A stretch of DNA of 64,000 nt, taken from Neolewinella agarilytica (lineage in GTDB: Bacteria; Bacteroidota; Bacteroidia; Chitinophagales; Saprospiraceae). The notes under the pieces are model-generated. The model ran no database searches. It saw only the letters and a program-made list of their open reading frames with translations, and was not told the origin of the DNA. The translations under genes and the position numbers were made by a program. The DNA lies in NCBI RefSeq assembly GCF_900110645.1, contig NZ_FOFB01000016.1, positions 62,001-126,000 of the forward strand, in the 5' to 3' direction. Positions 9,167 to 18,800 of this stretch are shown one piece after another. Numbering within the stretch: position 1 is the first letter of the stretch; every line of letters starts with the position of its first letter.

Positions 9167-10723
9167 TTAGTATCCGCCACGACCGGAAGCACCGGCTGGG
9201 GCGGGGTCTTCGCCACCGCCTTCATCCGTCAGGAATTCTACCCGACGGTTTACGAATGACTTGTCCAGTGGCACCAGTGCGTTTTCTTCGCCACGGTACT
9301 GGAGGATAAGATTACTACGGTTAATACCGTGCTGATTAACAAGGTGGTCGATAACGGCTTTAGCACGACGGTAAGAAAGTACCTGATTATTAGCCGCACT
9401 GCCTACACGGTCCGTGTAGCCACGAACAACGATACGCATTCCAGGATTACCCTGCAGAACACGGGCCACACCAGAAAGGGTACCATAATCGCTGTACTTA
9501 ACTGTGCTCTGATTGAGTGGGAAGTAGATCATGGGCAGGTAAACCTCTCCTCGTTCAGTACGAACAGTTGTTGTACCAGCTTGCTGACCGGCCTTCAGTT
9601 GAGCGATAGATGCATCAATCATTTCCTGTACACGGTCCTCTGTAATTGGCTTATCATTACGGTTGATAACTACACCGTTACCATCAACGGACTCACCCGC
9701 ACGTGGGGGGAAAAACGGTTCGAGGTCTTTGTAGTCAGGAACGCCATCTTTGTCGCTGTCCAGCACGCGGCCTTTAGTGTCAACGGGCACACCAGCTGGA
9801 GTATTAGCTTCCTGATCAATTGCATCAACAACACCATCACCGTCAGAGTCTTTGGTTGCGTCATCAACTTTTCCGCCGATGCGGTTGATTTCGTCGCGAA
9901 CGCCGGAGAATGGGTTTTTCCAGTAAAGAGGCTCATTTTTCTTAGCAGAACTGCCAAGGTTGAAGTTGATGCTAAGTGATGCTGCACTTTGCACATCGCG
10001 GAAGTTACCACCGAGGCTGGGGTCCGTCCGCTCATCATAACCATCCAGCAGGTCAGCACGACGGCCAAAGGGGATGAGGGCCTGGTAGTCAAGGCCGATG
10101 TTGAACTTGGGGCTAACACGGAAGAGGATTCCTGCACCACCCGCTGCATGCGTAGCAAATTTACGGTCTATTGTAGGGTTGCGCGTACCGTTATCGTCCC
10201 AAACCTGGCCGGGCTCCTGGTATTCTACGTCAAAGAAGTTTGCCCCTGCACCAACCATGGCGTAGAGGTTCATCTTTCTGGTATCGCCAGTGTATTTGAA
10301 GTTGTTCAAAGAAACAACGGCGTATCCGGTACCACTAATCCAGGTAGATTCGAATTGGCGGGAATTAGGACCGTTACGCTCATCCAATCCGGAGCTGCCG
10401 CCATAAAGGCCGTCCAAACGGAGAGAAAAGAGATGGTCCAGGCTTTTGCGGAAGTGAGCGCCAATTCCGAAATCGGAAGTGGAACTAACGTCGCCACCAA
10501 CCCACATGTATGATGGACGGATGCCAAACTCAAGCATAGAACCTGTTTTATCTGATGTCATCATGTCTTTATCCATGGCGTCATCAGTAAGGTCCGAGAT
10601 TGTCATATCCGTTGTTTCCACCGTTTCGGTGTCATCAGTGGCGGGAACGGGGGTTCCCTGAGCTGCCAAAATGTTTGTGAAGGCCACAAGCAGAGACAGG
10701 AGGGAAAGTTGCAATACTTTCAT
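9167..10723 (-). CDS. OmpA-family outer membrane protein with thrombospondin type 3 repeats
   Basis: 518 residues. A signal peptide (MKVLQLSLLSLLVAFTNILAAQ) is followed by an acidic Thr-rich linker, then an eight-strand-like beta-barrel region (about 65-255) with alternating hydrophobic and aromatic residues. Calcium-binding thrombospondin-3 repeats follow (DSDGDGVVDAIDQ, DSDKDGVPDYKD, about 290-335), then an OmpA-like peptidoglycan-binding domain (about 395-505) with VRGYTDRVGSAANNQ and NRRVEFL. The architecture anchors the outer membrane to the cell wall and is very common in Bacteroidota, where it is often the major porin-like protein. It is probably monocistronic: a terminator follows it and about 300 bases of spacer precede it. 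The role in wall anchoring is family knowledge. Confidence 0.93.
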   Translation of the reverse strand: MKVLQLSLLSLLVAFTNILAAQGTPVPATDDTETVETTDMTISDLTDDAMDKDMMTSDKTGSMLEFGIRPSYMWVGGDVSSTSDFGIGAHFRKSLDHLFSLRLDGLYGGSSGLDERNGPNSRQFESTWISGTGYAVVSLNNFKYTGDTRKMNLYAMVGAGANFFDVEYQEPGQVWDDNGTRNPTIDRKFATHAAGGAGILFRVSPKFNIGLDYQALIPFGRRADLLDGYDERTDPSLGGNFRDVQSAASLSINFNLGSSAKKNEPLYWKNPFSGVRDEINRIGGKVDDATKDSDGDGVVDAIDQEANTPAGVPVDTKGRVLDSDKDGVPDYKDLEPFFPPRAGESVDGNGVVINRNDKPITEDRVQEMIDASIAQLKAGQQAGTTTVRTERGEVYLPMIYFPLNQSTVKYSDYGTLSGVARVLQGNPGMRIVVRGYTDRVGSAANNQVLSYRRAKAVIDHLVNQHGINRSNLILQYRGEENALVPLDKSFVNRRVEFLTDEGGGEDPAPAGASGRGGY

Positions 10724-11030
10724 AGGATCGGTTCTGTGAGTTTAGTTAAATTGGGATTAAAAGCCGGGGTTTCCGGTTGGTTAAACATTACATGCCGTTG
10801 TGCCGGTTTTGCCCGGAAACGGTATATTTTAGCGAAGGAACGGTATCATTTCTTGAGAGAATGTGCATGTTTCGCACTCCAAAGGTAGTAGTTGTTTTTG
10901 AAACGGTAGCAATTTTCGGGTAACCGGATATAATTTTTTTTCGTATTAGTAAAAAAATGCAAGCGTTAAAAGATACTTTTTTCAGCAGATTCCACGGCTT
11001 GAAGTACCTTCGGGCCCAAGCTATTTGCCC
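10724..11030. other. Divergent intergenic region, AT-rich
   Basis: About 300 bases between the divergent OmpA-family gene and the arginase-fold gene. Apart from the candidate -7 box for the OmpA-family gene at 10880, I see only AT-rich sequence (10925-10980) and no small gene. Confidence 0.5.
10880..10912 (-). promoter_or_regulatory. Possible promoter of the OmpA-family gene
   Basis: Read on the minus strand there is TACCTTTG (positions 10887-10880), matching the Bacteroidota -7 box TAnnTTTG, with TTG 22 bases upstream. The usual spacing is 19-21, so the -33 match is weak. The leader would be about 150 bases. Confidence 0.35.
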
Positions 11031-12110
11031 ATGTACACTCCCTGGTTAAAACCTGTTGATAAGCCATCTCCATCACTACCGGCCCATTCTTTGGGAAAAA
11101 AATTGCGCCCCCGCTCCCGTCGGATAGCCGTTGCTATTATCGGATTGGACGATACGATTGCCGAAAAGACACGGCATCATCTTTATGGTAGTAGCTGGGG
11201 TTTCGGAAAATTATCCGTCAGAGACCTGGGCAACATCAGGAAGACAACGCCTGACTTCATCATTCCGCTGCTGCGGGAACTCCATTCAGCGGAGATAACG
11301 CCCATTTTGATTGGTGGAGACCAGCAACTTTTCCGGGCCCAGTTTCTGGCCTTCGGAGAACTGACCCGACAGGTGAGCGTTCTGACGGTTGACCGTCAGG
11401 TTCGTTTATCGGCTGATGGCGAAGAGCAACAGGTTCTCGACCCGGCCGTACACCGCAAGGACAAGAAGCAGTTCCACCTAACTCACCTTGGTGCGCAACA
11501 GCACCTGGTTGACCCTGCCATCTGGGATCTTTTTGCCAGCCGGAACTTTGAAGCTGTCCGACTTGGACAGGCAAAAGCAGATCTTAGCCACGTAGAACCC
11601 CTCATTAGAGATGCCGACTTAATGGGCTTAGACATTGCCTCCATCAACCACGCGGAAGCGCCCGCACGACCAGGCTACCACCCCAGTGGATTCGGGTTAC
11701 AGGAAGCTACTCAGTTAGCCTACTATGCCGGGAACAGTGATAAGCTTTCCTCCTTTGGTCTGTATGGCTTTCAGCCAGATACAGATCGGGAAGCGGAGAC
11801 GGAGCTGACGGCAGCAGCTTATGCACAACTAATCTGGTATTTCCTGCAGGGCTACTCCCGCCGATACGGAGACTTCCCCGTCAGCACTAAAGGATTGCTG
11901 GAATATGTAGTTGATCTGGATGGATTTGACCGGCTGACCTTCTGGCGCTCCTCCCGCAGCAACCGCTGGTGGGTTCAGATTCCAGCCGGACGGTATAAAG
12001 GGGAAGAACGGCATCGGTTGTTGCCTTGCACCTACAATGATTACCTGACGGCGAGCAATGAGCAGAACCTTCCGGACCGGCTGGTTACTGCCTTTCAGCG
12101 ATATGGATAA
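11031..12110 (+). CDS. Arginase/formimidoylglutamase-fold protein with degenerate metal site
   Basis: 359 residues from the ATG at 11031 (a TTG two codons earlier is possible). The ureohydrolase fold is recognisable from PILIGGDQQLF (the GGDH position), VSVLTVDRQV (the SVDAHxD position) and GLDIASINHAEAPA (the SxDxDxxxP position), followed by GFGLQEATQLAYYAG. Most manganese ligands of true arginases are missing: His of GGDH is Gln, DAHxD reads DRQVR, and DxD reads DIA. Similar degenerate proteins annotated as arginase or formimidoylglutamase are conserved in Bacteroidota, so this is probably an intact pseudoenzyme or an enzyme with a changed site. It is followed 94 bases later by a thioesterase on the same strand, with a dispersed repeat in the gap. 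Confidence 0.8.
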   Translation: MYTPWLKPVDKPSPSLPAHSLGKKLRPRSRRIAVAIIGLDDTIAEKTRHHLYGSSWGFGKLSVRDLGNIRKTTPDFIIPLLRELHSAEITPILIGGDQQLFRAQFLAFGELTRQVSVLTVDRQVRLSADGEEQQVLDPAVHRKDKKQFHLTHLGAQQHLVDPAIWDLFASRNFEAVRLGQAKADLSHVEPLIRDADLMGLDIASINHAEAPARPGYHPSGFGLQEATQLAYYAGNSDKLSSFGLYGFQPDTDREAETELTAAAYAQLIWYFLQGYSRRYGDFPVSTKGLLEYVVDLDGFDRLTFWRSSRSNRWWVQIPAGRYKGEERHRLLPCTYNDYLTASNEQNLPDRLVTAFQRYG

Positions 12111-12148
12111 GCAGGGGAAAGCTCCCACTGCTCTTTTCTTCTTTCCTT

Positions 12149-12166
12149 TGCACCCGCGGCCGCGCC
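12149..12166 (+). repeat. Dispersed GC-rich intergenic word, single copy
   Basis: TGCACCCGCGGCCGCGCC in the 94-base gap between the arginase-fold and thioesterase genes. It is 16/18 identical to the copy at 39613-39630. The bases just upstream (CTGCTCTTTTCT) also resemble those before the 39613 copy. Confidence 0.7.
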
Positions 12167-12204
12167 CCTACCCTGCTTTGGCCGTCCACCAAGCCCCTTC
12201 CTAT

Positions 12205-12618
12205 ATGCTGACCACTAAAACCACCCACCGTGTCCGTTATGGCGAGACGGATCAAATGGCCTACCTATACTATGGTCGTTATGCTTTGCTGTATGAAATT
12301 GGCCGGGTAGAGATGCTACGCGACCTGGGGTTGACCTATGCGAACATGGAGATGGAACACGGCATAATGATGCCCGTTATGAGTCTGAACCAACGCTTCG
12401 TGCGGCCGGCGCGTTATGATGAATTACTGACCATTTCGACAAGTCTCCGTCACATACCCACTACAACCATTACCTTTCACGTAGAAATACATAACGAACA
12501 GGGCAAACTGGTTAATGGTGGCTCGGTAAAACTTTGCTTTGTGGAGCAAAGCTCCGGCAAAGCCGTGGCCGCTCCTGAATTCCTACTCGAAAAACTACGC
12601 CAATACTTTGAAGTTTAA
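12205..12618 (+). CDS. Acyl-CoA thioesterase, 4HBT/YbgC-FadM hotdog family
   Basis: 137 residues from the ATG at 12205. An upstream in-frame start at 12058 would overlap the previous gene and add a non-conserved, proline-rich stretch. The hotdog signature VRYGETDQMAYLYYGRYALLYEIGRVEML contains the YbgC-type catalytic Asp and the tyrosine-rich helix. Length and motif fit cytoplasmic thioesterases that hydrolyse short or medium acyl-CoA. The physiological substrate cannot be read from sequence. The stop overlaps the likely start of the YihY gene by 11 bases, so the two are probably cotranscribed. Confidence 0.9.
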   Translation: MLTTKTTHRVRYGETDQMAYLYYGRYALLYEIGRVEMLRDLGLTYANMEMEHGIMMPVMSLNQRFVRPARYDELLTISTSLRHIPTTTITFHVEIHNEQGKLVNGGSVKLCFVEQSSGKAVAAPEFLLEKLRQYFEV

Positions 12619-13606
12619 GCTCCCTGACATTGCGTCTTTAAAGCGCTTCTTCACCGGGCATCCGCTTTGGATGGGCCTACTGAAGTATTCAAAGGAGAAC
12701 TCTTTTATCGGCTTTCATGGTGTACCAATTTATGATGTTATTGTTTTCGTCTATCACGAAATAATGAGAGACGACCTCTTTACCAGAGCCAACAGTGTTG
12801 CCTTCAGCTTTTTCCTTTCTCTTTTTCCTTCTTTACTGACCATTTTCACCCTGCTTCCCTTTGCACTGGACATTTTAGTGATCTGGTTCCCCTCTCTCGG
12901 AGACTTCAACACGGTACTCTACGAAGAGATTAAACAGGTCATGCCAGGGCAGGCCGGAGACGTTCTCTACGGTTTCGTGCAAGAGATCACTAATTCCCCC
13001 CGGCTGGGATTACTGAGCTTTGGTTTTCTTCTGGCCATCTACTTCAGCAGCAATGGTATGCTGGCTATGATGCAGGCCTTTGAGAAGAGCTATGTCAAAA
13101 CTTTTAAGCGGAGAAATGCGCTTAAAAAACGACTTATCGCCGCCGGACTAACCCTTTTGATCGGGCTGTTCATTGCGGCCAGCACCGTTTTTGTTATTCT
13201 GGGAGATTCCATCATTAACTGGATGTCAGACGTTGCCAAAATTGGTGCGATAACCACCTTTTTGGTAAATTTTCTACGGTGGTTGATTATGCTGACGCTT
13301 TATTACATCACCATCGGCACCCTGTATCGATACGGTGCAGCTACCATCAAGCGATTCAGCTATTTCAGCCCGGGCGTTACTCTGGCAACGGTACTTTCTC
13401 TCCTCACCTCAGTGGCCTTCAGCTTTTATGTTGATGGTTTTAACCGCTATGATACGTACACGAAGTTTTACGGCTCCATCGCGACGGTCATCATCGTTAT
13501 GCTCTGGTTACAGCTTAACGCCCTGATTTTGATCATTGGCTTTGAGCTCAATGCGGCCATTGCGGTTCGGCGAGACCTGACGGCGGCGGTGGAAGAGGAG
13601 GAGTAA
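12608..13606 (+). CDS. YihY/virulence factor BrkB family inner membrane protein
   Basis: 332 residues if it starts at the TTG at 12608. Upstream codons lie inside the thioesterase in another frame, and the first downstream ATG (12671) would cut a conserved-looking stretch, so the start is uncertain. There are six hydrophobic segments, including SVAFSFFLSLFPSLLTIFTLLPF, LSFGFLLAIYFSSNGMLAM, a Leu/Ile-rich segment around residue 190, and ATVIIVMLWLQLNALILIIGFELNAA near the end. These are typical of YihY (once called RNase BN). The family's function is not established. The C-terminal charged tail (RRDLTAAVEEEE) fits a cytoplasmic end. Confidence 0.87.
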   Translation: MKFKLPDIASLKRFFTGHPLWMGLLKYSKENSFIGFHGVPIYDVIVFVYHEIMRDDLFTRANSVAFSFFLSLFPSLLTIFTLLPFALDILVIWFPSLGDFNTVLYEEIKQVMPGQAGDVLYGFVQEITNSPRLGLLSFGFLLAIYFSSNGMLAMMQAFEKSYVKTFKRRNALKKRLIAAGLTLLIGLFIAASTVFVILGDSIINWMSDVAKIGAITTFLVNFLRWLIMLTLYYITIGTLYRYGAATIKRFSYFSPGVTLATVLSLLTSVAFSFYVDGFNRYDTYTKFYGSIATVIIVMLWLQLNALILIIGFELNAAIAVRRDLTAAVEEEE

Positions 13607-13623
13607 ATTTTACGCCATTCATG

Positions 13624-13875
13624 CACTAGTACAGTGTAACAAAAATTTACCCCTATTTGTATTGAGGCCCTCGGCGCACTTCTCGGCCGGCTTCTCCTTC
13701 GTCGAAGCTCGCTCGAAGTTTGCTCGGGCACCGGAAGATTCAGGGCTTTCCGCCCGCGCGCAGCGCGCGGGCGGCCTTGATCAAAGACCGCCGGTCCCCG
13801 AGTAAGTGCCGATCGAGAGAAGCGAGCCGAGGGGTCATCCCAATGACCGACAACTTATGTTACACTACACTAGTG
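13624..13875. mobile_element. MITE-like foldback element with 18-bp terminal inverted repeats
   Basis: The ends CACTAGTACAGTGTAACA (13624-13641) and TGTTACACTACACTAGTG (13858-13875) are inverted and match at 16 of 18 positions. Inside, a second inverted layer pairs CCCTCGGCGCACTTCTCG (near 13668) with the complement of CGAGAGAAGCGAGCCGAGGG (near 13814). The centre is a perfect 12-bp GC stem at 13750-13774 (CCGCCCGCGCGC / GCGCGCGGGCGG). There is no transposase and no convincing gene. Its 252-bp size and nested symmetry suggest a non-autonomous element or a mobile terminator. It separates the convergent YihY and P450 genes. I see no clear target duplication. Confidence 0.6.
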
Positions 13876-14028
13876 ATAGCGTCTTCCGCCGGTTTTTTAC
13901 CACGATTCCGGAGGAATCGGGCCTGCAATGATGCTGACTCATAGGTACAGGGCATGCCCTGTGTTTGCATTTTATGCCTTTTAGAGCCATGATCCCGCCG
14001 GGATCACAGAAAAGATAGAAAGAGTAGT
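13876..14028. other. Spacer between foldback element and P450 gene
   Basis: Short palindromic words occur: CGATTCCGGAGGAATCG near 13903-13919, GGGCATGCCC near 13952-13961 and GATCCCGCCGGGATC near 13990-14004. The last is a perfect small hairpin just beyond the P450 stop and could act in its transcript end, but no T-tract follows it. Confidence 0.4.
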
Positions 14029-15393
14029 TTACCCCTGGCTCCCCACCCGATGCTTAACCTTAACCAATAGCTCCCGGTCCATCCCAAGGGTAATGTTTGC
14101 TCTGTTACCGATTGCATCCGCATTTGGCGGAAGTTCAAAATCATATTTACCCAACACGCTGGCCAAAACGAGGAGCATCTCCAGCATAGCGAAATGATTA
14201 CCGATGCAGAGGCGTGGTCCGCCTCCAAAAGGGAGAAAAGCAAAAGGATGCCGCTCTTTTTTTGCCTCAGGAGACATTCGCTGTGGCAGGAACTGATCGG
14301 GGTTCTGCCAGTACTCCGGGCTACGGTGCAGGCCCTGAAAGAAGATCCCCACCACGGTACCCCGGGCGATATCAAAACCAGCGGCATGATCATCCGCCAG
14401 CGCTACCCGGTCTGTGATCCAGGCCGGAGGGTAGAGTCGCATACTCTCCTCGATGACCTGGGTCGTGTAGGGTAATCGTCGGACGCCGGCAAAATCAATC
14501 GGCCCGCTGGCGGCGGCTGCCGCCAGCTCGGAGCGCACTTTGTCCAGTTCGGGAGGATGGCGTAGTAGAAGCCAGATGGTCCAGGCCAGCGCATTGGCGC
14601 TGGTTTCGTGCCCGGCGGCAAAAAGTATCTTGATTTCGTCAGCGATCTGCTCGTCATTCATCGGCTCTCCGTTGTCTTCATACCTACTGTCCAGCAGCAT
14701 TTGCAGCAGGTCGTCTTTTGGGAGCCCCTTCCGTCGTTCCTGAATGCGTTGCAATACCTTTTGGTGAATTTCCTGAGAGATTGCCTGGTACTTTGCTTCT
14801 TTGCCTAACCAACGAAGTGGTGCGCGAAGAAAAGGCATGCGAACGGGGTAAATTACGTAGTGCTGAATCGCATCAATTGCTTCGTTTAACTCCCGGGATT
14901 CTTCTTCCGTAAACCCATCCGTAAAAATGGCCCGGACGATGATCCGAAACACCGCTCCACGGGTAAATTCGTGCAAAGAGATTGCCTGTCCGCCCGTAGC
15001 GGCTGCATTCAGTTTTTCGCATTGCTGGTTAATAACGCCCTGCATTTCTTGCGTTAAAGTTTCCAGGCGCTGCCGGTGAAAGCCCGGTTGGATCAGGCGT
15101 CGCTGCTTCAGCCAGTCTTTACCGCTGTTGGTCAGGAGTCCCTTACCCAAAAACCGGGCCAGTTGGGTTGTTTGGATCTCACTCTTCTCATAATTGCGGT
15201 TATTTCGTTGCAACACATGGCGGATAAGCTCTGCATCAACGGTAAAGTGGGTAAGTCGGCTGGCGCCAATCTTAAGGATGAAGTTCCGCCCATATTTCTC
15301 AATGTAGCCAGTAAACACATCAATCGGCTGGCTGGCCATTTGAGGCAGGTTTCTCAGTACCTCAAACAATGGAATTTTTGGTGGAAGAATCAT
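14029..15393 (-). CDS. Cytochrome P450
   Basis: 454 residues from the ATG at 15393 (MILPPKIPLFEVLRNLPQ). The frame extends upstream to 15645 but that part is not P450-like. The oxygen-binding I-helix motif AGHETSANAL, the K-helix EESMRLYPP (ExxR) and the heme loop FGGGPRLCIGNHFA with Cys about 396 are all present. No membrane anchor is seen, as expected for a soluble bacterial P450 that needs separate ferredoxin and reductase partners; none is encoded nearby. Sequence style is nearer the CYP4/CYP102-like monooxygenases, which often hydroxylate fatty acids; substrate is unknown. Confidence 0.95.
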   Translation of the reverse strand: MILPPKIPLFEVLRNLPQMASQPIDVFTGYIEKYGRNFILKIGASRLTHFTVDAELIRHVLQRNNRNYEKSEIQTTQLARFLGKGLLTNSGKDWLKQRRLIQPGFHRQRLETLTQEMQGVINQQCEKLNAAATGGQAISLHEFTRGAVFRIIVRAIFTDGFTEEESRELNEAIDAIQHYVIYPVRMPFLRAPLRWLGKEAKYQAISQEIHQKVLQRIQERRKGLPKDDLLQMLLDSRYEDNGEPMNDEQIADEIKILFAAGHETSANALAWTIWLLLRHPPELDKVRSELAAAAASGPIDFAGVRRLPYTTQVIEESMRLYPPAWITDRVALADDHAAGFDIARGTVVGIFFQGLHRSPEYWQNPDQFLPQRMSPEAKKERHPFAFLPFGGGPRLCIGNHFAMLEMLLVLASVLGKYDFELPPNADAIGNRANITLGMDRELLVKVKHRVGSQG

Positions 15394-15854
15394 GAAGGTA
15401 TTTTTTGAATCGGCCGCATTTCCCGATCGTCTAATAACTAAAACATCCGGGAAATGGTATCGTTGGTTTTTCCGGACAGGATTGTAAGGAGTACCTCCCG
15501 TTTTAGCCGGAAAACTAAGTTGGAGTTGAGCCACATCAGATATCGGGGCCTTATCCGGGCTCTCCCCTCGGAGCGGCGCTACAACAGTCTGGCGAGCTGG
15601 CCCACAGAATAGCCTCCTGCCCGTAACTCTATGAAGGGCACACACACACTGCTTCTAAACCTGTAAACTTAGTGTACAGTGTACCAGCACACCCTGCGCG
15701 TATCTCCAACCTTGCACCCGCGGGCGCGCCGACAAGAAGCTTCCGGCATTTCGGAACTGTTCCTTGCCGACAAAAGCGACCATCAATTTAGGCAACGAAC
15801 CACCTTCTTCATCGTTATATTTACAATCCCTTTGCAGGCTTTAACGCAACCGAC
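15394..15854. other. Divergent intergenic region upstream of the C25 protease
   Basis: About 460 bases between the divergent P450 and C25 protease genes. It contains a copy of the dispersed GC-rich word at 15713-15730. TATATTTA at about 15814-15821 is one mismatch from the Bacteroidota -7 box and could serve the protease, but no -33 box is convincing. I see no small gene. Confidence 0.5.
15713..15730 (+). repeat. Dispersed GC-rich intergenic word, single copy
   Basis: TGCACCCGCGGGCGCGCC, 125 bases upstream of the C25 protease start. It belongs to the same family as the copies near 12.1, 28.5, 39.6, 47.4, 53.0 and 59.7 kb. Confidence 0.65.
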
Positions 15855-18800
15855 ATGTTTCGCACACTCTACACGCTTTGTATACTATCCCTCACTTCTT
15901 TTCTTTTTGCACAAATGCCTACCGCTGGCGGGGAGGTACTATACGGCCATGAATGGATCGATTATGATCGTGCTTACCTGAAAGTCAGTGTTGTTGAAGA
16001 CGGTATTTTTCGCATTTCCTCCCAGCAGATCGCATCGGCAGGAATGGCATTGAATGAGACCAATACCGATAAGTGGACGCTTCACCACAAGGGGCAGCCA
16101 GTACCAATTGAAGTAACGAGCGAGGGAATTGTTTTTTATGGAGAAAAAAACCGGGGGGAACTGGACCGGCACCTTTTTGAATCGCCGGAAGAGATGCAGC
16201 TCAACGATAGGTACAGCATGCATTCTGACGTAGCTAACTATTACCTCAGCCTGGCCCCCGTTGGCGGTCCGTTTTATCAGGAAGCAAAGGTTGAGGGACA
16301 ATTATCTGAAATAGAGGAAATTTTACGTACAAGAGAAGTAGTTTTCGGGGAGTATATGACTAAAGCTTACAGTCGTTCCGCCGGAGCCAGTATTTACTAT
16401 TCTCACTATGAACCAGCCGAGGGGTTCGGCAGCAGAAGCAGTAGTGACCTGCTTTCTTCCAATGGGAATGTAGAGAGCAACGCTACTTTACTCACACCAC
16501 AGGCTAATGGTAATGAAGCCAGGCTAACACTTCGTTTTGGGTTAGGCTTTGGCGTTCACAATCAGGAAATCAGAGTAGATAACAACTTACTCAATACTCT
16601 AGAGGCAACAAACTGGACCGTTCACCAGCCAGACTTCAGCATTTTTCCAAACGGTGATGAAGTTGCCGTTTCTTTGCGAGGTACCGCAAGTGATCAGGAC
16701 AAAGCCAATCTTGCCTGGATGAACATCATTTACCCTGCTAATTTGGTTCTTGAAGAAAGTTTGCGTGAATTTCAGCTTCCTGCCAGAGCGAATCACGGTA
16801 GCCTGGAGTTAACGGGATCAGGCGCGGACGCAGGTGCAATGCGCCTTTACTCTCCAGCCAGCAATGAATATATGACTGGCGCTGTTGCTTCAGGGAAGGT
16901 TAACTTCGAAATTCCAGCCAGCAACGATACTCTTTATTATCATCTCGTATTAAATAAGACCTATCTGAGCCCTGCTGCTGCCATTCCACACAGATTTAGC
17001 CCTACTCTTCCAACGGATGAGCAAACGAACTACCTCATCCTTACCAGCCGCCGCCTCAACGGCACAGTCATTGAACAAATGGCTGGATACCGCCGGAGTA
17101 CAGCCGGAGGAAGCTACCGAGTACACATTGTAAATACTGAAGACCTCTTCGACGAGTTTGGTTACGGTGTTCAGAATCATCCTATGGCTATTCGCAATTA
17201 CCTTGCGGCGGCTCGCCTCACCTCACCAGGCCTACAATACCTTTTTATTGTTGGTAAGGGACGAGAATACCCTGACATTCGCCTTCCAGATCAACTGGAC
17301 AATGAACTGGCCACGTTTTTCATTCCCTCCTTTGGCTTTCCTGCATCTGACAACTTGCTCTCAGCTGATCTGGGCGGTGTAATTCCTCAACTGTCCACCG
17401 GTAGGCTATCAGCCATTTCTGAGAGCGAAATTGCTATTTATCTAGAGAAACTGATCGAGGTTGAGGCACAAATAGCCATTAGTGATCAAACAATTGAAGA
17501 CCGGGATTGGATGAAGCAGGTTATGCATCTGGCAGGAGGAGGTACTGCTGGTGAGCAGTTTAGCATCCAGCGAAACCTGGCTCGGCTCGAAGCCACCATT
17601 GAGGATTCTGAAATGAGTGCTAACGTCACCTCTTTTTTCAAAACCAGTTCGGACCCAATTGAAAGCAGCCAGCAGGAGAACATCTTCAAGCGCATCAATG
17701 ATGGAACGGCTATTATCACTTTTTATGGCCATTCTAGTAGCCAGGGCTTTGATTTTAGTATTGATGACCCTGCTAATTACCTCAATCGGGGAAAGTATCC
17801 TTATATGCTAAGCCTGGGATGCTACAGTGGTGATGCTTTTACGAAAAGCCGGAGTATCAGCGAACGGTTCATTTTCCTGCCCAACAAGGGTGCCGTAGCA
17901 TTTGCAGCCTCAAAAGGTGTAGGCTTTATCGGTGCGCTCGGCACCTTCGCTGATGGTTTGTACCAGCTAACGGCTAATGAAGAGTACGGGAATGGTATTG
18001 GAGATGCTTTGCGCAAAAACATAGACAACTTTAGTACTACCACATCTCGAAGTGTTGGTATTCTCTTGGAGCAGTTTTCCATTAGTGGAGACCCCGCCTA
18101 CCGCCTGCATCCGCACCCTGGTCCTGATTTGGTCATTGATCCAACTTCAGTTCGTTTTACGCCTGAAGTCATTCCGGTACAAGAGGCTAATTATGAGATT
18201 ATGTTACGAGTACTTAACCTTGGTAAGCGTGGGAATCAAGATAGCGTTACGCTGAATTTCCGCCAAGAACTACCTAGTGGTGAAATAATCGAGCTACATC
18301 AAGCAAGGGTCTCTGTTTCTGACTATGAAAACGTCACTACCATTCAACTACCTAGCCAAGGGCTACCATCGGTTGGTTTAAACAGGATATTTGTCACCAT
18401 TGACGCCAATAACGAAATCATTGAATTGCCAGCCCCTCAGGCAGAGCAAAATAACGAACTCAAGAGTGGCACCAGAACTGGCGTTCCTTTAACCTTTATT
18501 GCAAATACAGCCAAAGTAGCTTTTCCCCCTCCCTACGCCGTTATCGGAGGCCAGATAGAACTGATTTCTTCTACAACTAATGCATTAGCGGCTGAAAGAG
18601 AGTACCTCATTCAAATTTCGGATAACGTAGCGTTTTCCAACCTGCTTTCAAGCGAAAGAATTGGTAGCCCTGGTGGAGTTATCAGATACCAACCAAGGTT
18701 CACGCCGACAGACAGTACAACCTATTATTGGAGAATTAGCCCTGACTCAGTTTATACGGAAGGAGCAGGTTATATCTGGAGTGAAAGCTCTTTCACCTGG

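Noticed and set aside
13720..13944. A 74-codon frame in the YihY-P450 gap
   Set aside because: It lies inside the foldback element and reads through its palindromes, so it is not a gene.
15394..15645. A longer N-terminus for the P450
   Set aside because: The 84 extra residues have no P450 or signal character and occupy the divergent promoter region; the ATG at 15393 gives a standard start.
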